64,000 nt of DNA from Acidipropionibacterium jensenii DSM 20535 (GTDB lineage Bacteria; Actinomycetota; Actinomycetes; Propionibacteriales; Propionibacteriaceae). This document shows positions 18,500 through 26,243 of this stretch, in pieces. The notes under the pieces are model-generated. The model was given only the letters and a program-made list of their open reading frames with translations, did not search any database and had not been told where the DNA came from. Every line of letters starts with the position of its first letter. The stretch's first letter is position 1. Both the position numbers and the translations under genes were made by a program. Location: NCBI RefSeq assembly GCF_000425285.1, contig NZ_AUDD01000002.1, positions 1-64,000 on the forward strand. Reading direction: 5' to 3'.

Positions 18500-19407
18500 G
18501 CCGCCGCAAGGGACCGGTCCTGGCGGCCGGTGCAGTGGTCCTGCGCCGCACCGCCGAGGGGACGGTGCAGGTGCTGGCGGTGCACCGACCCCGCTATGAC
18601 GACATCAGCCTGCCCAAGGGACACCAGGAGCCCGGCGAGGACTCCCCGGTGACCGCGGTGCGCGAGGTGCTCGAGGAGACCGGGGTGCGGATCCGGCTGT
18701 CGGCGAACCTGCAGCCCATCGAGTACGAGATGCCCAACAAGATGGCCAAGCTCGTCCAGTGGTGGGTCGGCACGGTGTGCTCCGAGCACCCCCACGAGCC
18801 CGACGAGGAGGTCGACCAGGCGATGTGGCTGGACCTGGCCGAGGCCCGCACCCGGCTCAGCTACGCCACCGACGTCCAGGTTCTCGAGGAGGCCGTGAAA
18901 CTCCCGGCCACCACCACCATCGCCCTGGTGCGCCACGCCAAGGCGATCAGCCGCAAGGAGTGGGCCTCGGGCAAGCACCGGAACAAGACCGATCCGAAAC
19001 GCCCGCTGGACCGGCGGGGCAAGCGCCAGGCCAAGGCCCTCGCCGCCCTGCTGGAGGCCTACGGCGTCTCGCGGCTGGTGAGCTCCCCGGCGACCCGATG
19101 CATGCAGACCCTCACCCCCTACGCGCAGGCCGCGGGGGTCGAGATCCAGCAGCGCGAGGAGTTCACCGAGGAGGCCTTCGAGGCCCACCACAAGCCCACC
19201 CGCAAGGCCATGAAGGAGCTGGTCGCCGAGCAGCTGGCCGACCCGGACCAGCCGCTGGCGATCTGCGGACACCGGCCGGTGCTGCCGGCGATGGGCGACG
19301 TCCTGCACTCCGGCAACCACCCGATGGCGACCGCCGAGTGCCTGGTCGTCCACCTCAACGCCAAGGGCAAGGCGATCCGCCAGGAATGGCACAGGCCCAG
19401 CATCTGA
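18496..19407 (+). CDS. mutT1: MutT1-type Nudix hydrolase fused to SixA-like phosphatase
   Basis: A 303-residue fusion. The Nudix domain (to about 135) has the full Nudix box at residues 42-64 (GHQEPGED...REVLEETGV). The second domain is a histidine phosphatase with LVRHAKA (catalytic His147) and CGHRPVLPA later. The mycobacterial counterpart MutT1 hydrolyses 8-oxo-dGTP and diadenosine polyphosphates. The gene is translationally coupled to ppk by ATGA, an arrangement frequent in actinobacteria that links polyphosphate and nucleotide pools. Confidence 0.92.
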   Translation: MSRRKGPVLAAGAVVLRRTAEGTVQVLAVHRPRYDDISLPKGHQEPGEDSPVTAVREVLEETGVRIRLSANLQPIEYEMPNKMAKLVQWWVGTVCSEHPHEPDEEVDQAMWLDLAEARTRLSYATDVQVLEEAVKLPATTTIALVRHAKAISRKEWASGKHRNKTDPKRPLDRRGKRQAKALAALLEAYGVSRLVSSPATRCMQTLTPYAQAAGVEIQQREEFTEEAFEAHHKPTRKAMKELVAEQLADPDQPLAICGHRPVLPAMGDVLHSGNHPMATAECLVVHLNAKGKAIRQEWHRPSI

Positions 19408-19455
19408 GGTGCTCGGGGGATCCGGTTGCGCGGACCTGTCCGCCGGCCGGCAGCT

Positions 19456-19477
19456 GTTCACCCGGCGTTCACCGGGG
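19456..19477 (+). promoter_or_regulatory. PHO box (PhoP binding site) of the pst operon
   Basis: Two adjacent 11-base units, GTTCACCCGGC at 19456-19466 and GTTCACCGGGG at 19467-19477, match the actinobacterial direct-repeat PHO box (GTTCACC plus four bases). It lies about 140 bases before pstS and upstream of the likely -10 near 19503, as expected for activation under phosphate limitation. No phoPR genes are in the window. Confidence 0.8.
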
Positions 19478-19615
19478 GGCGGCCCTCAGGTCATGTCGGC
19501 CGCTTAGCGTGTGCGCTGTACGGGCCACCAGAAGTGCTCCGGGAGACGTCCTCGCGGACCACCGGAAGACTCCCGGACCCGTGGACCACAGTCCCCAGCA
19601 CTCAAGGAAGTTCTT

Positions 19616-20794
19616 GTGAAGACCAAGCGCCTCGCCATGATCGCGACCATGGCACTCCTGGGCAGCGTCTCGCTCGCCGCGTGCGGCTCCAACAGCTCGA
19701 GCAGCAGCTCCTCCCCCTCGGCCACCGAGACCTCCTCGGCGGCCAGCAGCCAGGCCGGCACCGACTCGTCCAGCACCGCCGCGGCACCGGTCGGCAACAC
19801 CAAGTACACCCCGACCTGCCCCGGCGGCGCGATCAACGGCGCCGGCTCCTCGGCCCAGGCCAATGCCATCACCCAGGTGATCAACGACTACAAGACCGCC
19901 TGCAAGGGCAAGGGCCAGGTCAACTACTCGATCACCGGCTCCGGCGCCGGCGTCTCGGCCTTCACCGGCAAGCAGATCGACTGGGCCGGATCCGACTCGG
20001 CCCTGTCGGCCGACAAGGGCGAGGTCGCCAAGGCCAAGGAGCGCTGCTCGGCCAATGACGCCTGGCACCTGCCGATGGTCGCCGGCCCGATCGCCGTGGT
20101 CTACAACGTGGACGGCGTCTCCGACCTCACCCTCAGCACGCAGACGATGGCCAAGATCTTCGCCGGCGACATCACCAAGTGGGACGACGAGGCGATCAAG
20201 AAGGAGAACCCTGGCGCCAAGCTCCCCTCCACCAACATCTCGGTGTTCTACCGCTCCGACGAGTCGGGCACCACCGACAACTTCACCAACTACCTCAACA
20301 CGGCAGCCGGCGACATCTGGTCCGAGCCCCACTCCAAGCAGTGGAAGGGCACCGGAAAGGGCGCCGACAAGTCTGCCGGCGTCTCCCAGGCGGTCAAGTC
20401 GACCAAGGACTCGATCTCCTACGCCGAGTGGAGCTACGCCACCAAGAACAGCCTGTCGATGGCCAAGATCGACAACGGCGCCGGACCTGTCGAGCTGACC
20501 GGCGAGTCCGCCGGCAAGGCGGTCTCGGCCGCCAAGGCCGCCGGCAACGGCAACGACCTGCGCCTGGAGATGCAGTACAAGGACACCCCCCAGGGCGTCT
20601 ACCCGGCCGTTCTGGTGACCTACCAGATCGTCTGCTCGAAGGGCCTGGACCCCCAGAAGACCGCCCTCCTCAAGGACTTCATGTCCTTCTACGCCTCCTC
20701 CACCGAGCAGGCCGCCATCCAGAAGGCCGGTTACGCCCCGCTGCCGGCCGAGGTCTCCGGCAAGGTGCTCGCCTCGGTGGCGGCCATCTCCTGA
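19616..20794 (+). CDS. pstS: Phosphate-binding lipoprotein PstS
   Basis: A 392-residue substrate-binding protein of the high-affinity phosphate ABC importer. A signal peptide ends in the lipobox SLAAC, followed by a Ser/Ala-rich spacer. The mature part carries the PstS motif GAGSSAQANAI and later FYRSDESGTTDNF, whose Ser, Asp and Thr bind phosphate. The GTG at 19616 is preceded by AAGGAAG. First gene of pstSCAB, under the PHO box; a hairpin after it probably limits read-through into pstC. Confidence 0.95.
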   Translation: MKTKRLAMIATMALLGSVSLAACGSNSSSSSSSPSATETSSAASSQAGTDSSSTAAAPVGNTKYTPTCPGGAINGAGSSAQANAITQVINDYKTACKGKGQVNYSITGSGAGVSAFTGKQIDWAGSDSALSADKGEVAKAKERCSANDAWHLPMVAGPIAVVYNVDGVSDLTLSTQTMAKIFAGDITKWDDEAIKKENPGAKLPSTNISVFYRSDESGTTDNFTNYLNTAAGDIWSEPHSKQWKGTGKGADKSAGVSQAVKSTKDSISYAEWSYATKNSLSMAKIDNGAGPVELTGESAGKAVSAAKAAGNGNDLRLEMQYKDTPQGVYPAVLVTYQIVCSKGLDPQKTALLKDFMSFYASSTEQAAIQKAGYAPLPAEVSGKVLASVAAIS

Positions 20795-20821
20795 CCTGTC
20801 CGTCCCGATTCATCACGATGA

Positions 20822-20894
20822 GGACCGTGCCCGGTCTCAACCACCCGCCGATGTGCCACTGTTGACGTCGGACGGGTCTCACCGGGCACGGTCC
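20822..20894 (+). terminator. Intra-operon hairpin between pstS and pstC
   Basis: GGACCGTGCCCGGT at 20822-20835 pairs perfectly with ACCGGGCACGGTCC at 20881-20894, enclosing a 45-base loop. Such a structure between pstS and pstC may protect or attenuate the transcript so that more binding protein than permease is made. Confidence 0.55.
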
Positions 20895-20928
20895 CGTCGT
20901 GTCGGATCCCGCTTGAGGAAGGAAATCC

Positions 20929-21972
20929 ATGGCCGAACCGAACGCCGTCGCGCAGTCCCACGGCCCGGCGTCCCCGCACGCCGCGGGCCAGCCCGACCCG
21001 CACCCGACCAGGGTGCAGACCAAGCCGCCGTCCAGGGTCGGCGACCGGATCTTCTCCGGCACCTCGGCCACCGTGGCGATCCTGCTGGCCGTCCTGGTGG
21101 TGCTGATCTTCGCCTTCCTCGTGAGGTCCGCGATCCCGGCGCTGCAGGACAACGAGTCGAACTTCTTCACCACCCGCACCTGGTCCACCGACAGTTCCCC
21201 GCTCAACTTCGGGATCGCAGCGATGGCCTGGACCACCGCCATCTCGTCGATCATCGCGCTGGCGGTGGCGGTGCCACTGGCCATCGGCATCGCCCTGTTC
21301 ATCACCCAGATGGCGCCTCCTCGGCTGGCCGGTCCGGTGGCCTTCGTGGTCGACCTGCTGGCCGCGGTGCCCTCCATCATCTTCGGCCTGTGGGGCAGCA
21401 TCGTGCTCAGTCAGGCCGGTTTCCTGGAGTGGATCCGTTCGGTGCTGGCCACCCTTCTGGGCTGGATCCCGATCTTCCGCGAGACACCCAGCTGGACCGA
21501 TGTGAGCGGAACCGTCTTCCTGGCCTCCACCGTGCTGGCGATCATGATCCTGCCGATCATCACCGCCACCAGCCGTGACATGATGGCCCAGACCCCCACC
21601 GACCAGATCGAGGCCAGCCTCGCCCTGGGGGCCACCCGCTGGGAGGTCATCAAGATGGCCGTCCTGCCCCACGCCCGGTCCGGGATCATCTCCGGATCGA
21701 TGCTCGGTCTGGGACGGGCCCTGGGCGAGACCCTGGCCGTCACCCTGATCCTCCAGCAGGTCAGCCAGATGCAGCTGCGTCGGGCCTTCGACCCGTCGAT
21801 CTTCACCGGCGGCGACACCTTCGCCTCCAAGATCGCCCGCGACTTCCCCGAGGCCCTCAACGATCCCAAGTCCCTGGGCGCCCTGGTGGCCTCGGGCCTG
21901 GCCCTGTTCGTCATCACCTTCTTCGTCAACGGCGCGGCCCGAATGATCGCCGAGAGAGGGGTCAAGCGATGA
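20929..21972 (+). CDS. pstC: Phosphate ABC transporter permease PstC
   Basis: A 347-residue inner-membrane permease with six membrane segments after a Pro/His/Ala-rich cytoplasmic N-terminus of about 40 residues. The coupling helix motif EASLALGATRWEVIKMAVLP (EAA loop) is at about 225-244. GAGGAAGGAAA precedes the ATG. The stop overlaps pstA as ATGA. Confidence 0.94.
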   Translation: MAEPNAVAQSHGPASPHAAGQPDPHPTRVQTKPPSRVGDRIFSGTSATVAILLAVLVVLIFAFLVRSAIPALQDNESNFFTTRTWSTDSSPLNFGIAAMAWTTAISSIIALAVAVPLAIGIALFITQMAPPRLAGPVAFVVDLLAAVPSIIFGLWGSIVLSQAGFLEWIRSVLATLLGWIPIFRETPSWTDVSGTVFLASTVLAIMILPIITATSRDMMAQTPTDQIEASLALGATRWEVIKMAVLPHARSGIISGSMLGLGRALGETLAVTLILQQVSQMQLRRAFDPSIFTGGDTFASKIARDFPEALNDPKSLGALVASGLALFVITFFVNGAARMIAERGVKR

Positions 21973-22988
21973 GCTCCTCATCCCCCCACGACTCGAAGAC
22001 CGCCCCCGGGACGCCGAACGGCGTCGCCGCCGGTGCCGGTGCGAACGCAGGGGTGAGCGCAGGTGTGAGCGCCACCGCAGGTGCCGGTTCAGGCGCGACC
22101 GCCGGAGCGCCCGCACCGCGTCTGGACCTCTCCCGGCCCTCCGCATGGCGGACCGCCCGCAACGGATTCGCCTCGGCCTTCATGGTCCTGTCCACCCTGC
22201 TGGCCGTCGCACCGCTGGTGTGGGTGCTGTGGTCTGCGATCAGCAAGGGGATCGGATCCCTGCTGCGCGCGTCCTGGTGGACCAATGCGATGGACGCCGC
22301 GGACCAGGCCAAGTGGGGCGCCCTGCACGCCATCCTCGGCACCGTGGAGATCGGCCTCATCACCGCCGTCATCTCGGTTCCGATCGCCCTGCTGACCGCC
22401 ATCTACCTGGTCGAGTACGCCCGCGGCACGAAGATCGCCAGGGTGATCAGCTTCGCGGTCGACGTGCTCACCGGAGTCCCCTCGATCGTCGCGGCACTGT
22501 TCATCTTCGCCCTGGTGGTCACCACCTTCGGCAGCCACCAGTCGGCCTGGGCGGCGTCCCTGGCCCTGGTGATCCTCATGGTGCCGACCGTGCTGCGGTC
22601 CACCGAGGAGATGCTCAAGCTGGTGCCCGACTCGCTGCGCGAGGCCTCCCTGGCACTGGGCGTCTCGAAGTGGCGGACCATCGTCTCGGTGGTGCTGCCC
22701 ACCTCGATCTCGGGAATCGCGACCGGCATCATGCTCGGGCTTGCCCGGGTGATGGGAGAGACCGCACCGCTGATCGTGCTGCTGCAGTTCAACCAGTACC
22801 TCACGGTGAATCCGAACACCCAGACCTTCGCCACCCTGCCCACCATCATCTCCAACGCGTACACCCAGGGATCGGCCGACACCCCCACCGTGTGGGGCGC
22901 CGCGCTGACCCTCATCGTCCTGGTGATGGGGCTCAACATCATCGCCAAGGCGATCTCCCGCCGCTACCTGCGCCGAATGGGCCGGTGA
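21969..22988 (+). CDS. pstA: Phosphate ABC transporter permease PstA
   Basis: A 339-residue partner permease. The N-terminal 50 residues are an Ala/Gly-rich low-complexity tail (repeated [19 protein letters not shown]-like text). Six membrane segments follow, with the EAA loop [20 protein letters not shown]. It starts inside the pstC stop codon, so the two subunits are made together. Confidence 0.94.
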   Translation: MSSSSPHDSKTAPGTPNGVAAGAGANAGVSAGVSATAGAGSGATAGAPAPRLDLSRPSAWRTARNGFASAFMVLSTLLAVAPLVWVLWSAISKGIGSLLRASWWTNAMDAADQAKWGALHAILGTVEIGLITAVISVPIALLTAIYLVEYARGTKIARVISFAVDVLTGVPSIVAALFIFALVVTTFGSHQSAWAASLALVILMVPTVLRSTEEMLKLVPDSLREASLALGVSKWRTIVSVVLPTSISGIATGIMLGLARVMGETAPLIVLLQFNQYLTVNPNTQTFATLPTIISNAYTQGSADTPTVWGAALTLIVLVMGLNIIAKAISRRYLRRMGR

Positions 22989-23034
22989 CCGCCTCCCTCG
23001 CGGATGCGGCGACGACCAGAAGAAAAGGACTGAC

Positions 23035-23811
23035 ATGGCCAAGAGGATCGAGGTCAAGGACCTCAACATCTACTACGGAGACTTCCACGCCGTGGAGTCG
23101 GTGGAGCTCACCGTCGAACCGCGCACGGTGACCGCCTTCATCGGGCCCTCGGGCTGCGGCAAGTCGACGGTGCTGCGCACCCTCAACCGGATGCACGAGG
23201 TGATCCCGGGGGCCTACTGCACCGGACAGGTGCTGCTCGACGGGGCGAACCTGTACGGCAAGGGGGTCGACCCGGTGGCGGTGCGCCGGACCGTGGGGAT
23301 GGTCTTCCAGCGGGCGAACCCCTTCCCCGCGATGTCGATCCGCGACAACGTGGTGGCCGGGCTGCGCCTGACCGGGGCGAAGAACAAGAAGGCCCTCGAC
23401 GAGGTGACCGAGCGGGCGCTGCGCGGGGCGAACCTGTGGGACGAGGTGAAGGACCGGCTGGACCGCTCGGGAGCCTCCCTGTCGGGTGGCCAGCAGCAAA
23501 GGCTGTGCATCGCCCGAGCGACCGCTGTGGAACCCGAGGTGCTGCTGATGGATGAGCCCTGCTCGGCCCTGGACCCGATCTCCACCCTGGCGATCGAGGA
23601 CCTCATCAATGAGCTGAAGGAACGCTTCACCGTTGTGATCGTCACCCACAACATGCAGCAGGCGGCGCGGGTCTCCGACCGGACCGCGTTCTTCAACCTC
23701 AAGGCTCAGGGCGAACCGGGCCGCCTGGTCGAGATCGACTCCACCGAGAAGATCTTCTCCAACCCCACCCAGAAGTCCACCGAGGACTACATCTCGGGCC
23801 GCTTCGGGTGA
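23035..23811 (+). CDS. pstB: Phosphate ABC transporter ATPase PstB
   Basis: A 258-residue ATPase driving phosphate import. Walker [11 protein letters not shown]-loop VFQRANPFP, signature [14 protein letters not shown], Walker [14 protein letters not shown] and the switch His in VTHNMQQA are all present. It closes the pstSCAB operon, 46 bases after pstA. The repeat-bearing region begins about 60 bases after its stop. Confidence 0.96.
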   Translation: MAKRIEVKDLNIYYGDFHAVESVELTVEPRTVTAFIGPSGCGKSTVLRTLNRMHEVIPGAYCTGQVLLDGANLYGKGVDPVAVRRTVGMVFQRANPFPAMSIRDNVVAGLRLTGAKNKKALDEVTERALRGANLWDEVKDRLDRSGASLSGGQQQRLCIARATAVEPEVLLMDEPCSALDPISTLAIEDLINELKERFTVVIVTHNMQQAARVSDRTAFFNLKAQGEPGRLVEIDSTEKIFSNPTQKSTEDYISGRFG

Positions 23812-23871
23812 TCCGACCCTCTGGAGGTCGGCAGCCGGACCGGATCCGGTGATCCGACCCGGCACACGGAT

Positions 23872-24061
23872 GAGATCTGCCATGTACGGCACCGGCAGCC
23901 GGATAATCCACTCGCCACCCACCAAGATGGCAGAACTCAACCTCGGACCTGCTGAACGCGGTCCACAGCCAGCTCCGCCAGGCAATCGCAGAGTTGAGAT
24001 CTGCCACATACGGAGCACCGGATGGATAGTCCAGAGCCCGCACTCTCCGGTGGCAGATCTC
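23872..24061. repeat. Composite dyad element, copy 1 (two ~66 bp palindromic units)
   Basis: Unit 1 (23872-23938) and unit 2 (23996-24061) each begin with GAGATCTGCCA(T/C), end with (A/G)TGGCAGA(A/T)CTC and carry the near-palindrome GGATA(A/G)TCC exactly at the centre. Arms of unit 2 pair perfectly over 12 bp; unit 1 has one mismatch. The units are separated by 57 bases. The same architecture recurs at 24765-24952 on the other side of rpmB. No transposase or CRISPR features accompany it. Confidence 0.75.
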
Positions 24062-24235
24062 ACTGGGATCCGTGGGATCCAGCCCGCTGTGCCCATGGCC
24101 GAAAGCACCTGCGACGGTGAAGCCCCGAGCTCCATCGCCTGTTCGAGTCTCTCGTGGGACCGACCCCCGAAGCCCACCGCAACGCCCGGCTCCCAAACGA
24201 CTCGAGTTGACCGGGGATCGATACCGCGCATTATA

Positions 24236-24250
24236 TGCGAACGATTCTCA
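24236..24250 (+). promoter_or_regulatory. Zur box upstream of rpmB
   Basis: TGCGAACGATTCTCA is a degenerate palindrome matching the actinobacterial Zur operator (mycobacterial TGAAAACGATTTTCA). It agrees at 13 of 15 positions with the reverse complement of the box at 25455. Zur with zinc would repress rpmB. Confidence 0.7.
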
Positions 24251-24273
24251 TTACTGTTTCGATTGGAGATCTC

Positions 24274-24510
24274 ACGTCTCGTCGCTGCCAGGTCCGGGCC
24301 ACGCGCCCCGGCTACGGAAACTCGGTGTCCCACTCCCAGCGCCACACCCGTCGCCGCTGGGAGCCCAACCTCCAGACCACGCGCTACTGGGTGCCCTCCC
24401 TGGGCCGCCGGGCGAAGCTGCGGCTCACCCCCAAGGGGATGAAGATCATCGACTGCCGCGGGATCGACGCCGTGATCACCGAGATGCTCGCCCGAGGCGA
24501 GAAGATCTGA
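24274..24510 (+). CDS. rpmB: Ribosomal protein bL28, apparent ACG start
   Basis: Large-subunit protein L28. From codon 24274 the product is 78 residues, the usual length, and after the first residue reads SRRCQVRATRPGYGNSVSHS, then RRRWEPNLQ and RYWVPS, the L28 core. The initiating codon would be ACG: GGAG sits five bases upstream and no ATG, GTG or TTG is in frame near it. The only upstream ATG (24235) overlaps the Zur box and would add 13 foreign residues. So this is either a rare ACG start, a start-loss mutation, or a sequence error. It is the zinc-limitation paralogue judging by the Zur box. Confidence 0.8.
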   Translation, partial: TSRRCQVRATRPGYGNSVSHSQRHTRRRWEPNLQTTRYWVPSLGRRAKLRLTPKGMKIIDCRGIDAVITEMLARGEKI

Positions 24511-24548
24511 CAGGAAGGCCGTCCAGTCTCGCCCCGGATCACACAGCA

Positions 24549-24740
24549 GTGCAGCCCTCGAGGCCCCTTCGGGGCACCCCGACCCACCGGACAACATGGC
24601 CAGGGCCGCTTGATCCACTCAGGGGCACCCCGACCCGCCGAACGATCCTCTTCAGGGCCACTTGAGCCACTCCGAGGCGCTCCGGCCCAATGAACAAGCG
24701 TGCTCAGGGCCGCTTTGAGCCACTTCGGGATGCCTTCGGG
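24549..24740. repeat. Degenerate ~52 bp tandem repeat
   Basis: Three units beginning CAGGGCC(G/A)CTT at 24601, 24653 and 24705 share a TGAGCCACT-like block; a fourth, weaker unit precedes at about 24549 (shared GGGGCACCCCGACCC). The period is 51-52 bases. No coding function is evident. It fills the space between rpmB and the second composite element. Confidence 0.5.
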
Positions 24741-24764
24741 GGCGCCCCAGGGAGCTGCGCCGGT

Positions 24765-24952
24765 GAGTTCTGCCACCTGCAGTGCGGGGCGCTGGATAGT
24801 GCACGCGCCGCAGGCACAGTGGCAGATCTCATCCCGCGACCGCCCACTCCCGAGCCACAGCCAACCCTGCAGCGCGGGCACAGAGACGAGTTCTGCCACC
24901 TACGGGGCACCGGATGGATAATCCGATGCTCACCCTGTAGATCGCAGAACTC
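24765..24952. repeat. Composite dyad element, copy 2
   Basis: Unit 3 (24765-24830) and unit 4 (24888-24952) repeat the layout of copy 1: GAGTTCTGCCAC arms, central GGATA(A/G)T(C/G)C, and closing GCAGA(T/A)CTC arms, again separated by 57 bases. The spacers of the two copies share CCACAGCCA and a GCA(C/G)AGAG end, so the whole ~190 bp composite is duplicated in direct orientation around rpmB. Confidence 0.75.
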
Positions 24953-24990
24953 GTGGATAGGCGGACATCGCTGCCCGCCGACCGAATAGG

Positions 24991-25236
24991 TCAGTGGCGC
25001 CCGTAACGGCGGTTGAACTTCTCCACGCGGCCGGCGGTGTCGATGACCTTGGCCTTGCCGGTGTAGAAGGGGTGGCTGGCCGAGGAGATGTCGACGTCGA
25101 TGACCGGGTAGGTGTTGCCGTCCTCCCACTCGATCGACTTCTGCGAGTTCGCAGTGGACCGGGTGAGGAAGCTCATCCCGGCAGAGATGTCGCGGAAGAC
25201 CACCGGTCGGTAGTCGGGGTGAATGCCGTTCTTCAT
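24991..25236 (-). CDS. rpmE2: Ribosomal protein bL31 type B
   Basis: An 81-residue L31 of the zinc-independent type [21 protein letters not shown] at the start, SHPFYTGK and NRRYGRH near the end, and no Cys at all, whereas type A binds zinc through CxxC. It replaces the zinc form on ribosomes under zinc shortage, freeing zinc. The start ATG at 25236 follows AGGAAG on the minus strand. TACAAT about 55 bases upstream is the likely -10. It is divergent from rpmG-rpsN-rpmF. Confidence 0.95.
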   Translation of the reverse strand: MKNGIHPDYRPVVFRDISAGMSFLTRSTANSQKSIEWEDGNTYPVIDVDISSASHPFYTGKAKVIDTAGRVEKFNRRYGRH

Positions 25237-25289
25237 GACGCTCTGCTTCCTGGCCCCGTGGGGCACTGTGTTCTGTCGGTTCCAGCCGT

Positions 25290-25295
25290 ATTGTA
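25290..25295 (-). promoter_or_regulatory. -10 element TACAAT for rpmE2
   Basis: TACAAT on the minus strand about 55 bases before the rpmE2 start. No clear -35 or Zur box was seen on this arm of the divergent region. Confidence 0.5.
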
Positions 25296-25454
25296 CTGAT
25301 CTTGTCGAAAACTGCCGACTGCGGTTCAGGGCAAGCCCCGGCGCGGACCCGGTGAGACTACCCCCACATGCCGTCCCGCCGCAGCCGGCGCCCCCGGAAC
25401 CTGCCCCGTTTTCCAGGGTCCGGCTTGCCCCAGGGCCGACCCTGAGGCAGTATA

Positions 25455-25469
25455 TGAGAATAGTTCTCA
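25455..25469 (+). promoter_or_regulatory. Zur box upstream of rpmG2-rpsN2-rpmF
   Basis: TGAGAATAGTTCTCA is palindromic at all but the three central bases and matches the Zur operator; its reverse complement agrees with the rpmB box at 13 of 15 positions. It lies 51 bases before rpmG2. Confidence 0.75.
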
Positions 25470-25519
25470 ACAGAGTCTATGGGAGGTGCCTCGCCGGCAC
25501 CGCGAGAGGAGACGGCCCG

Positions 25520-25690
25520 ATGGCCAAGAAGAGCAAGGATCTGAGGCCGATCATCAAGATGCGGTCGACCGCGGGCACCGGGTACACCTACGTCACCCGC
25601 AAGAACCGGCGGAACTGCCCCGACCGGCTCGTGCTGCGCAAGTTCGACCCGATGGTCGGTCGCCACGTCGAGTTCAAGGAGGCCCGCTGA
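25520..25690 (+). CDS. rpmG2: Ribosomal protein bL33, zinc-free form
   Basis: A 56-residue L33. The text [14 protein letters not shown] and [16 protein letters not shown] is the L33 signature. Only one Cys remains, so the two CxxC zinc pairs of the C+ form are absent. GAGAGGAG precedes the ATG. Its TGA overlaps the rpsN2 ATG by one base. Confidence 0.93.
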   Translation: MAKKSKDLRPIIKMRSTAGTGYTYVTRKNRRNCPDRLVLRKFDPMVGRHVEFKEAR

Positions 25691-25995
25691 TGGCCAAGAA
25701 GTCCAAGATCGTCAAGCAGCACAAGCGGGAGGTGCTGGTCGCCCGCCATGCGGAGCGCCGGGCCCAGCTGCGCGCGGCCCGCAAGGACGAGAGCCTGTCC
25801 ATGGAGGAGCGGCTGGCCGCATCCCGAGAGCTGGCCAAGCTCCCCCGCGACTCCAGCCCGGTGCGACTGCGCAACCGCGACGCCATTGACGGCCGGCCGC
25901 GCGGATTCGTCGGCAAGGCCGGGATCAGCCGCGTGAGATTCCGCGAGATGGCCCACAACGGCGAACTGCCCGGCATCACGAAGTCGAGCTGGTGA
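25690..25995 (+). CDS. rpsN2: Ribosomal protein uS14, zinc-free form
   Basis: A 101-residue S14, the long zinc-independent form (the zinc-binding form has 61 residues with two CxxC). It begins [20 protein letters not shown] and ends with [20 protein letters not shown], the S14 signature. No Cys. Coupled by a one-base overlap to rpmG2. Part of the Zur-controlled replacement set. Confidence 0.94.
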   Translation: MAKKSKIVKQHKREVLVARHAERRAQLRAARKDESLSMEERLAASRELAKLPRDSSPVRLRNRDAIDGRPRGFVGKAGISRVRFREMAHNGELPGITKSSW

Positions 25996-25999
25996 CACC

Positions 26000-26170
26000 A
26001 TGGCCGTTCCCAAGCGCAAGATGTCGCGTTCCAACACCCGCCACCGCCGCTCCCAGTGGAAGGCGGAGGCTCCCCAGCTGGTCCCAATCGTGGTCGAGGG
26101 CCGTCAGCTGCGGGTCCCCCGCCACCTGGTGAGGGCCTACCAGAGGGGCCTCATCAGCCCCGACGACTGA
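26000..26170 (+). CDS. rpmF: Ribosomal protein bL32, zinc-free form
   Basis: A 56-residue L32 reading [20 protein letters not shown] at its start, the typical L32 N-terminus. The usual CxxC...C zinc site of the C-terminal half is replaced by [16 protein letters not shown], without Cys. It starts four bases after the rpsN2 stop and is the last gene of the operon, followed by a strong hairpin. Replacement L32 genes in Zur islands are less common than S18, which is not found here. Confidence 0.9.
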   Translation: MAVPKRKMSRSNTRHRRSQWKAEAPQLVPIVVEGRQLRVPRHLVRAYQRGLISPDD

Positions 26171-26184
26171 TCAACCGGACTCCC

Positions 26185-26218
26185 CTCGGCCCTGCGCAGA
26201 CCACTGCGCAGGGCCGAG
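26185..26218. terminator. Bidirectional hairpin terminator
   Basis: CTCGGCCCTGCGCA at 26185-26198 pairs perfectly with TGCGCAGGGCCGAG at 26205-26218 (loop GACCAC), between the convergent rpmF and ABC transporter genes. Confidence 0.75.
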
Positions 26219-26243
26219 TCGCGTCCACCCGGTAGGAGCACCT

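Noticed and set aside
24384-24899. Minus-strand frame of 171 codons across the repeat region
   Set aside because: It spans the tandem repeats and dyads, overlaps rpmB and has no family resemblance.
23872-24952. Possible CRISPR array from the regularly spaced repeats
   Set aside because: Only four units of ~66 bp in two separated pairs, the 57-base spacers are related to each other rather than unique, and no cas genes are present.
23872-24952. Integron attC sites
   Set aside because: Size and dyad form are similar, but the RYYYAAC/GTTRRRY core motifs are missing and no integrase is seen.
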